Made by a program: the position numbers and the translations under genes. From Phaeoceros laevis (taxonomy: Eukaryota; Anthocerotophyta; Anthocerotopsida; Notothyladales), in assembly GCA_049999765.1 (NCBI GenBank), contig JBNGIQ010009112.1:1-39916 (forward strand): a stretch of 39,916 nucleotides of DNA, in the 5' to 3' direction. Each line of letters begins with the position of its first letter. Positions within the stretch are counted from its first letter, which is position 1. Under the pieces are notes generated by a model, which was not told the DNA's origin, made no database searches, and saw only the letters and a program-made list of their open reading frames with translations. Shown here piece by piece: positions 31,646 through 39,916 of this stretch.

Positions 31646-32548
31646 TGCAGCTTCAGATACCAGAGTGAGTGAGGCATATTACCTTGGGCTATTTCAAACT
31701 AGTCATGCCCGGGAGCTGCTATTTTGAATTATAGCGGTGTCCTCGCCTCTCTCTCCGGTCTCCCTCTTCCATCGGTATCAAAGTTCAAAAATAGTCCCGA
31801 ACAGAAATGACGCGTGTGACCCTCAATCCACACAGAAATGCCGGTAAAGATTCCGGCGTCATGATCCGCCGTCATGTTCCGCTGTTATGTTCTACCGTCA
31901 TTGTAGTACATGGCTATACAACATCTACACTATGTCCCACTCAGCACTACACGTTGGCACATTACGAGGCTCTCATGCGACCTGGGGCAATCGGTTTTAT
32001 GTCGGACATATGGGCTAGACACCATGTTCCGTTTGCCCATCCAATATTTGCTAGCAGTGAACAATTCAAAGGCTCAAAACGATGGAATCTTCTGTTGAGT
32101 GTAGGGATTACGGCTACGAGCACTGCTCCCAACCTCCTTCTTCCTGCCCTTCTGGTCTCCTCTGTCAGTGCGAGTGGTGAGACACCAAGGAGCTTGGGTA
32201 GTTCCTGGATTCTGGTAGGTTACTCTACCTGGACAGATTCCCCTTAGGATCTGCAGGTGAGGCTGGGCGACTCCGGGCCAGTGACAAACAGTGAGATCAT
32301 AGGCAGTGTTGGAGATCTAGACAGCAGCAAGGGAGCTGCAGGGACACAGCTTCAACATAGCTTCGACGTAGTAGAGACTAAAACACTGTGGGATCCTATC
32401 AACATCAAAGAGGCAAAATCGACAGCAATCCCAAGGTGCGGGCAACAACGTCAACACCTCGACGCAGCAGTCCTGAGAGTAATCGAAGGAACGACATGGC
32501 TACCCTCACTTGCTGTGTGGGAGTGTTGAAGTAAAACTAGCAAGTAGC
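31646..32548. other. Gene-free stretch upstream of the chromodomain gene
   Basis: Would hold the promoter and 5' leader of the minus-strand chromodomain gene. ORFs 31807-32247 and 32257-32529 (plus) have no recognised domain. Confidence 0.4.
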
Positions 32549-32880
32549 ATCACAGTACCTCTCGCAATGGCATGGTGCACTTTTTGGGCAATTGCAAGTA
32601 TCCAAATTCCACGAGGCTCTGCATGTTTCCTATCAACATGAGAAGAAGTTTCCGAGCGCAGAGTACGCCAAGTACATGGATCTGTTGGACAGCTACAGCG
32701 ATGGCGACAATTAATTTCTGAAGAAATTCTCTGGAATCAAGCACGACGAAGTACCTGACTCAGCGTTGAACAAGGATTTTTCCCAAGCAGACCACGAGGC
32801 GAAGGAGGATTGTGAATGGGTGCTAGTGGGAGAACGATTGTTTTTGGCATTCAAGATGGTAATGGAAGAGGGGTGTGTGT
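32549..32880 (+). pseudogene. Coding-like remnant of unknown family
   Basis: One frame, starting after an acceptor-like CATCACAG, reads QYLSQWHGALFGQLQVSKFH, then KKFPSAEYAKYMDLLDSYSD. After a single TAA at about 32712 it continues in the same frame with KKFSGIKHDEVPDSALNKDF and CEWVLVGERLFLAFKMV. It then dissolves into the (GT)n of the dispersed repeat. The composition is protein-like, but I do not recognise the family. It may be one exon of a disrupted gene. Confidence 0.35.
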
Positions 32881-33072
32881 GTGTGTGTTTGTAGGTATTT
32901 GAGGAGGTTGACACGGTCCCATCAAGGTCCCCCCCTTGCCCATATTCGGGCACCCGTGGCTGGCGAGTACAGGAAAGTTTATTTCGGCACAGTTGTATGC
33001 CGCCGGTCATCCATTCTGCTCGGCACCTAGGGTGAACTAGGGTAGCCACCATCTTTCTATAAAGTGAGAGGA
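32872..33072 (-). repeat. Dispersed repeat, copy B, ending in a (GT)n/(AC)n run
   Basis: Same order of blocks as copy A at 447-643, in the same orientation: (GT)n, GAGGAGGTT, GGTCCC, CCCCCCTTGCCC, GGGCACCCG, GTACAGGA, AGGGTGAACTAG. Divergence between copies is moderate, with small indels. It directly follows the coding-like remnant. Confidence 0.6.
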
Positions 33073-34554
33073 TAGTTTAGCTATGTTTAGCAGACGATAC
33101 TTTTATAGAGATAAACTAATTCATTATCTTATTTAATATTCAAAGCTCAAACATTCTAAGGTATTAAGTTCATTGAGCAAAGAAGTGATAACGGCGTGAG
33201 TGAATTTTTCACTGTATATTTGGGTCAAAAACAGGTATGTTATGGTATGTGCGAATGTGGAAGTAAGTATAAGTTGGTTTATTGACGGCGATGAGCGAGT
33301 TATCGTGTGTGGTGACTCGTTCAGAGAATTCGTGCTCGTAGTCTCCATTTTGACTGATTCGTGGTTTCGAGCATATACGAGAGCATCGATGTTCGAGAGC
33401 TTGGATTCGGCAGGACAAGTTCTGCGTGTTTGTATACTAGATCTTCGTTAGCGAGGGGTTTCCGTTGCGAATTGTGTGGATGAGGGTTTTGGTAGTTGAG
33501 ATGAGTGTAGCTCTTGCTGTTTTGCGGATAGTTTTCTTGAAGTGTCTGCCGGCACTGGGCGCCATGGGGATGGAATTAAGAGGTTGGGATGAGGCCTTTC
33601 AGTTCCTTTGCTTTGGTGCTCAGAAGACAGCACTCGTAATTCAATTGACGTGTTTGCTGTCACAGATTGTATGTTTGTGAACTGCGTAACCGTGGCTTGT
33701 GTGAAAATGAGATCTGTTAGACACATTCTGATCTGGAAGATGTGCGCCTAGTTAGTGGTTCCAAGTGCCAAGTATGGTTATCTGCAGCTGGCAGTGTGTG
33801 AACCATCGATTTGCTGGTGTTTGCAAGGGTATGTTTATGGCTCTAGGTGCAATCGCGGCAGTGTCGATATCAGGGCTCTGCATTCAAGAAGTTGGTGGAG
33901 GTTGAGTGGAGGGGAAGGGGAAATGAGATGAAGATGAACATTTTCTAGTGGCTCCAGAGTTTAAATGGTGTATGGAAGCGCTTCAGTGCAATAGCGGAGG
34001 ACATTAAGCATCTCGGGTAGGTATCGTCACAAAGTTGGTAGTGCTTGTCCCTTCGATCATAAGTGGTATCATGCTTGCAGGTGGATGTGGGAGGCACTGA
34101 AATCGTCTGAATGAATGCTGGGTTTTTCAAGATCCTGTACAGCTTTGTGATTCTTGGCTCGCATGTTTGTAGACTTTGTAATTCCAGGAATGAGTCCTTG
34201 CCAGCTCTGTCCAGGAGGTGATTGCCGACCGAATATCGTCCAACGAACATGTTCAATCATCGAAGAGGTTAGAGACCTTTACCCTGCTAATATACCTTCC
34301 GTTGGCTAGCTCAGTAGAGATCAAAAGTTTAAAACCGCAAGATTTCTTTTGAGTCTTGACGAAGAAGAGCTCTGATTGTGTCAAACTGTGCACAGCTTGT
34401 TTGCTTTGGTAGATACGTGTTAGTAGACCTGAATCATTTAGAGGGGTCAAGCAACCCTTTTAGTGGTGCAGTGAAGAGTAACGTTCTATGAAGTATAAAA
34501 ATGGTCTTTATTAAATTGTTGGGACAAACTGGCTTCGAAGGTCATATAAAAAGA
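33073..34554. other. Gene-free stretch
   Basis: ORFs on both strands overlap each other (for example 33448-33726 minus and 33465-33680 plus) with no recognisable domain. I see nothing I can name. Confidence 0.5.
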
Positions 34555-36660
34555 CTAGGAGGTGTTGGAGCGCATACTCTGAGAGAATTGAGAGCTATTG
34601 TCCTGATCACTTGAAGAGTCCTGATCATACTCACTAACCCCGTCTGCGTCTGACTTCAGGTCTTGTTGGGAGCACGAGGTCGAGACTGTATCAGCTTGGG
34701 GTGGTAATGGTGTTGTGTCCCAAATGTGAGCCTGAAGGTCATAAGAAAATGAAGTTAAAGATTGCGGTTGTTGACTAAAAAGTTGTTGCAGCGTTGTTGT
34801 TGCTGTGAAAAGCGCTTTGTGCCTGTATCTCACTACCTCAGTGAGAGGGCAATCAAAGACTATATGTGACTCAATGTCTGAAACTTGTTCATGACATAGA
34901 CGGCATGGTGGTTGTTGATTCCCCCTCAGCTGCTGCCATGGATGGCGATTTGACCATGTTGTTGCTTGTAACCTGAGGTGTATGAGCGCTTTGGCTTGCA
35001 AGAATGGTAAGACTTGTTGCAAATATGATTGAAGATGGAGTGTGGGGATTCCAGTGTGAGACACATATACTTGTTGCTTTTTTTTCAAGCATGCCGTATT
35101 CCAAAAATGTCGCATATATGCTCACCTAATCAAGTCTGGCATGAGCTGGCGGAGTTTGTAGTTTTGCAAGCCCCATTTCTTGAGCCAGGTATTCCATGCC
35201 TTCATCCAGCCTGCATTGTGGAGTGCTTCCATCTTTTAAAATGTCTCAAGGGCAATGTTTAGTAACCTGTTTGATGGTAAAGCTGCTAATTGTTGCAGGA
35301 ATTGTGTTGTGGTAACTATAGCTTCAATCTCGACCGAGCATGTTCCGAGCTCTGCTTCTAAGGTAGCTGTGCACGTATCCTGCGGTAAACTGAAATGGCA
35401 TTTGAAATATTGTCTTTGTACTCTCTCAATTTGCTTCCAACCTTCCAGTGTACACCCTACGGCCCAAATGGGAGCCGCATATAATAGTTTAGGTAACACA
35501 CATTGCCTGAAAAATATTATCATAGGTATAGTGTGCAGGAAATGCCTGTTTAGCGATTTTGAACTGATATAGAAGGAAGCTACTATTGCGGCGTCAATCC
35601 AGGATTAACATGCCTCATGAATCCTCTATGCTGGAGCATAGCGATAGCTAGTCCTATCAATTGTGGTGCATACAGGTCAGTGGCATCATTCATCCTTCTT
35701 TGCAATCCCCGCAAGAAGAATGCGAATGATGTTGGAGACTAGGGGCAACCCTGTTTGAGTCCCATATTGCTATGGAAAGTTGCAGATCGGCCCTGATCAA
35801 TTTTGACCTAGATTTGTGCAGTGCTGGTACATTAATTGAAGGGCTCTGATGAGATTTGCAGGGATACCTGCCAACTCCATAGTTTCCCATAGCTTAGCTC
35901 TAGGCATAGAGTCGAAGCCTTCCAAAGGTCAATAAAACATGCATAAACCTTGTTACCCTGGATTTTTGCATGTTCAATGATGGCCCTCAACGTGAAAAGC
36001 TGGCGAAGACAGCCGTAAGTTTCCGAAACCCCGCTTGGAAGGCCTGATCCGAATTGGTCATGTAAGGACAAACTAACTAGAGAACAGTGGAGGCATAGAG
36101 CTAATGGAACATGGAATTCAGTGTTATGCATCGAAAATTGTCCGGACCATCCAAGTGCCCAGCCTTGTGCAGTGGGTGGAGATCTACTTCTCCCCACGTT
36201 GGAGGGAAGTAACCAGTGCAATGGACCTCGTTAGAAATATGTGCGAGGACATCTGGCAACCTATTGTCACTCAAGAGCTTAAAGTATTCCGCACAGAAGC
36301 CATAGCGGTCTACAGCCTTGCCTGCTTTCATGCGGGCTATTGCCCTTTGGACAAGCTTGTCTATGAAGATCGGAATTGCAGGAATGCGCGGATATAAGGG
36401 TGCAGAGACTGCGTGCACTGGCAGCTTGGAGAAAAACAATTCTCTGCCATACTGCTCCCATGCCTGTAAACTGATCCGAGATGGTGGCATACTCCTATTT
36501 TTTATGAGATTGAAGAAAGCTTTTGAGTTCCGCTTGATGTCTGTGATTGCCAAGAGATGCACTTGCTTTTCATAAGCCCTCAGCTTTTCTCTTTTGGTGC
36601 GTGAGTAGAGATTGCACAAACTTCTATACTCATCCCTAGCCATGATCACTCCTGTGGAGT
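34555..36660 (-). pseudogene. Non-LTR retrotransposon (LINE) 3' half: linker, RT and C-terminal zinc finger, broken
   Basis: Reading minus from 36649, the linker (RSLCNLYSRTKREKLRAYEK, FFNLIKNRSMPPS) leads into early RT (RMKAGKAVDRYGFCAEYFKL, PDNFRCITLNSMFH). The motif VYACFIDLWKAS lies near 35930 and GLKQGCP near 35750. The YADD box is not found where expected. The distal part has VLPKLLYAAPIWAVGC (35500 region) and RVQRQYFKCHFSLPQDT. A final ORF (35115-34555) has CRLCHEQVSDIESHIVFDC, a C-x2-C-x7-H-x4-C finger typical of plant LINE ends. Frames change at least four times. No endonuclease lies upstream on this strand. Confidence 0.85.
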
Positions 36661-37595
36661 CCTAGCTGAGCATGGATTGTATTTGCCTCTGCAGGTTTTG
36701 ACATTCATTGTCATGCCACTATCTGCCTGTTGAGTTCTTGCCTTGCCTACTGATCATGCTTTCTTCTTCTGCACCACAGTCACACTCCTGTGCTTAGTCT
36801 AGGATAGAAATTTTATGTATAAATCTAGCCTATGCTCGCATCCTTGCAGGATGCGGGGAATGATTCTGGCTTCACTCTCAACACCGCCACGGCATGCTTT
36901 CAGCAATACAACGCTGCTTAACACGAGACATAAAATTTCCAGGTGCTCCGACACCTGCCTACCTCCCAATCAGCTGCCTTCGTGCTGTTGATAATGGCGG
37001 CTCACAACTTCTGTGCGGCGCTCCATATTAATGCACACGTCATGCCTCCCTTCTCACAGTCTAGCATCAAAACCCTAGTGATGGTTGTGCTCTTGGCCGT
37101 CTCTATCCGGCCCGCCTATAATGCTATAAACGGCCTTGAGCCTACTACCCTAACGGCTAGTTTAGCCGATATTCTAACTAAGCCTAATCATCAAAATAGG
37201 TCAACCGCGTTCATACTGGCTCCACAGCAAGACATGTCACTTGTGTAGAAAATGTCTCTTGACCAACGTACATTGGTTGCAGATATTTTTGAACATGCAC
37301 TTGAATATGTAAATTACATTACCGTTTAACATGTTGTGTTTGGGATAGTGTTTTGTGTGAGAGCTAACCAAGCCAAGTCAACAAAATCAATCTAGCAAAC
37401 CTGCTGTTGCACAAAGACTAAAATATGGGCAAGCGTTCTTTTTAAGCAGCTGGCTTGCTCTTAAAGTGCACTGCTACAATGTTTGCAGCCTTTCTGTACA
37501 GAAGCAATTTAATGTTGCCGCCTACACAAGGACAATTGTCCTTAACAGGCAACTCGATGGCCAACCTTTGGCACACTTAGTCACTAATTCGGTCA
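36661..37595. other. Gene-free stretch between two LINE fragments
   Basis: No recognised domain. A telobox-like AAAACCCTAGTGATGG lies near 37070. Confidence 0.5.
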
Positions 37596-38420
37596 TTGGG
37601 TAGTTTGCCGCCAATTCTCAACCTTTTTTGCAAGTTCTCTCTTATGTTCCTTCTCTTCTACAATGTTGCCTTTAAGAATCCCCTACTAACTAGCCTCATT
37701 CAATCATTTTCTCCAAACCTGCCCTTTTGTCCCTCTACTACTGTTTGGGAGGAGGACACATTGTCCTACCTCCAACAAGACAGTATCGAATGCCAAATCC
37801 AAAAAATCCTAGGAGAGGTTTCGGACCTCCGACAACACATCACACGCATCGAGCACCGACAGGATACACAGACGGACACGCTCACGACTAAGACCAAACT
37901 TGAGCACCTTAGGTTGGGCTTGGAGGCCTTTCATATGACTTCTCCCGCCTCTACTCCTACTTTTAATAACCAAAGCACTGCGTACCCCAATAAGATTCGC
38001 AACAGTCAAGCACAAGGACCTCTACTCTCGCTCCCGAATCACGACCCATCCACCTCATAGTCCTCAGCCTCAATCAAACACCATATGATATTAGTCTTTC
38101 CTGACCTCACCACAACAACTCTAGCCTTACTCCCCCCTCCTATTCCGGATTATTATATTCCCCCCGAATATGACAACCTCTCACCACTCCCTCTATGTCC
38201 TTTGCCTATTACCATGCGAAACCCGGACCTCCCATCCCTCGACCAAGCAATGCACTCCATCAGGAAGGAAGATGGGAAAAAGCATTACCCTTCTAGACCC
38301 CACCCGTATTAGGAGGAAAGGGATGACCAGTCTAAACAACTCAACGTCAGAATCATCAACTTCTGGGAACAAGCGGAAGAGAGTCCCTAGACACTGCTTT
38401 CACAAATCAGGACATGGTTA
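37596..38420 (+). pseudogene. Probable LINE ORF1-like region
   Basis: An ORF at 37596-38060 has a hydrophobic start and then a helical, coiled-coil-like part (about residues 60-100, ILGEVSDLRQHITRIEHRQD). A second frame (38170-38421) is Ser/Thr/Lys-rich, with TRIRRKGMTSLNNST and NKRKR. It lies just ahead of the LINE endonuclease in the same orientation, where ORF1 (the RNA-binding protein) belongs. No CCHC knuckle or RRM is clear. The call rests mainly on position. Confidence 0.4.
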
Positions 38421-38780
38421 GCCACAAACTGCCAATTTCCCCCCGAGGCAATTACAGAGGCCTTGATATCCCTTATTCAAAGAAAAAATTTTAAAGGAAG
38501 TAGATACCCTCGACAATGGAATATTCCCTTTATTGATCCACGATAAGTTATCATCAAATGCATCGACCTCCCACATAAGCAAAGACTCCTAGCCATGGGG
38601 AAAATGCTCAAAGAGAAAACAAGATTCCTTGCTACAGATCTAGAAGATGACTATGCATATACTATCTAGCAGGAGAAGACAAAACCTAGCAAGAAACCCA
38701 GAGGCACAGGAGGATCTGGACCCTCCTTCTTACCACCCAATTTATAGCAATCACAGCAGCACAAAAGGCCAGGGAAAGTT

Positions 38781-39916
38781 CATATCACCGTTATATGTTG
38801 GAACATAAAAGGATATAGTCCCCTTAAATTACAAGACCTCCTAGAAATTTATCCCAACCTCACAGTGCTTGCCCTTCTAGAGACCTGGGAGATGAAGAAC
38901 AATCCGGTCGATCCACCAGAGGCATTCAGTTCTTTTACCACATACTGCATAACTAAACATATGCGCAAGAACCAATGATCATGTCGAATCGGCGGCGTTC
39001 TTTGCCTTATCAAAAATAGCATACAACACCTAGTCACACTCCAATACATATAAAGACAAAACCTTTTTATCCATTAAGATAGATCACAAAACCTTTGACA
39101 GCCCCCTATTTCTCCTTTTCGTCTACCTACCTCCCTCAGGAAGCGCATTCTACAAGCATCGCCCATTTCTTGCCATCTTTCAGAGCCTCCACGAACATAT
39201 TACTACCTTACAACAACAAGGACAATTCTTCATCCTCGGAGATTTTAACATTAGAACGAACAACATGCAAACCTTACTAGACGAAGAACTCCATACAAAA
39301 CGCCCGGGTAGTTTATCAATCTCACAACCTCCTCCGGTCCGCCAACACAAGAAGCCATCGTTGTATGATACCCCGAACTTTGCACTCACACTCAAGAAGG
39401 GGCTTCTATTTGCACAAGAAGTCCACAACAAAATTTCTTCCATCCTGGAACAACAACCAATTATACAAAATTCTACCATGCAAATTGTTAGTAAACTACA
39501 CCGTATACTTCTCCAGGCAGCAAACAAATATAGAATCAGAGGACCCAAAACCAGACTCGACAGAAAATACAGGCAGGAATGACAATGGCACAAAGAGAAG
39601 GGAAGACAACTACGAAAGGCATTACAAGACATGCTCACCCAGGACATGGACTCAATACAAATGGAAGAATATCTCAAGACCCGAAAGCACTACAGGCAAT
39701 ACACCAAGTGGAAACGGAACCAAATACAAAAGCAACTCAGTAACCAACACGGATCCCTCATGCGACAAAGCCCAAAGAAATTCTAGAAACTACTAAGAAA
39801 ACCGCGAACACCGAACCATATCCCATATCTTCAAACATAGTTTCAATACGGGAAACACCTCTACTCCTCCCCCATCCCCCCAACATCATGATAACCCCCC
39901 CCCTATTTTCTCACAC
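38781..39916 (+). pseudogene. LINE ORF2 5' part: APE endonuclease and linker, broken, cut by window end
   Basis: The endonuclease begins HITVICWNIKGYSPLKLQDL and has LALLETWEMK, GGVLCLIKNSI and, after a frame change, FVYLPPSGSAFYKHRP and FFILGDFNIRTNN near 39230-39255. Asn in CWN, Glu in LLETW and the GDFN Asp/Asn are kept. Stops are TGA near 38978, TAA near 39050 and TGA at 39580. Downstream, EEYLKTRKHYRQYTKWKRNQ is the typical basic linker before RT, which would lie outside the window. This is the opposite orientation to the LINE 3' half at 34555-36660. Confidence 0.85.

Noticed and set aside
1-39916. CRISPR array or prokaryotic operon
   Set aside because: Tandem repeats found have no regular spacers, and genes are intron-containing eukaryotic ones.

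Overview
The window looks like nuclear DNA of a land plant, most likely a seedless one (fern or lycophyte). The reasons are a 15-exon gene of the plant PIAL SUMO-ligase family, degenerate PLS-type pentatricopeptide (PPR) arrays, a Copia element primed by initiator tRNA-Met, and a plant gene with a bacterial-type 3D domain. The lineage is my inference. A 100-base run of N at 14684-14783 marks a scaffold gap. No organelle genes, tRNA, rRNA or CRISPR array was found.

Layout. 1-6593: repeats, a collapsed PPR pseudogene (2475-3787, minus), and two minor ORFs or coding remnants on the minus strand. 6594-13141: a nearly full-length but dead Ty1/Copia element with 204-bp homologous ends, an extra ORF ahead of gag, and a 640-bp segment with an antisense ORF between pol and the 3' LTR. 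13142-14683: a broken ORF with a ParB-like fold that opens directly at the LTR edge. 14784-16797: no gene recognised.

16798-22279 is the host-gene island. A complete PIAL1/2-like gene (minus, 15 exons, 654 codons before the stop by my splice model) stands head to head with a short 3D-domain gene (plus, 5 exons; the first is inferred). About 480 bp separate the two start codons. This is the only part of the window where reading frames and splice phases agree throughout.

22280-31022 is again repeat-rich. It holds two PIF/Harbinger-like MITEs with 3-bp target duplications (22913-23822 and 25000-25390), degenerate repeats, a second PPR pseudogene (27890-28530, minus) and a 5'-truncated Ty3/Gypsy pol (29370-31010). 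The Gypsy fragment ends in a perfect 19-bp palindrome.

31259-31645 (minus) is a two-exon chromodomain gene with one apparent single-base deletion. The right end carries a coding remnant (32549-32880), a second copy of a (GT)n-ended dispersed repeat also present at the left end, a decayed LINE 3' half (34555-36660, minus), and the 5' half of a LINE (37596-39916, plus) that runs off the window.

The genes do not form a pathway. The PIAL-type ligase belongs to a family tied to SUMO chain building and, in Arabidopsis, to silencing of repeats. The rest is mostly transposon debris.
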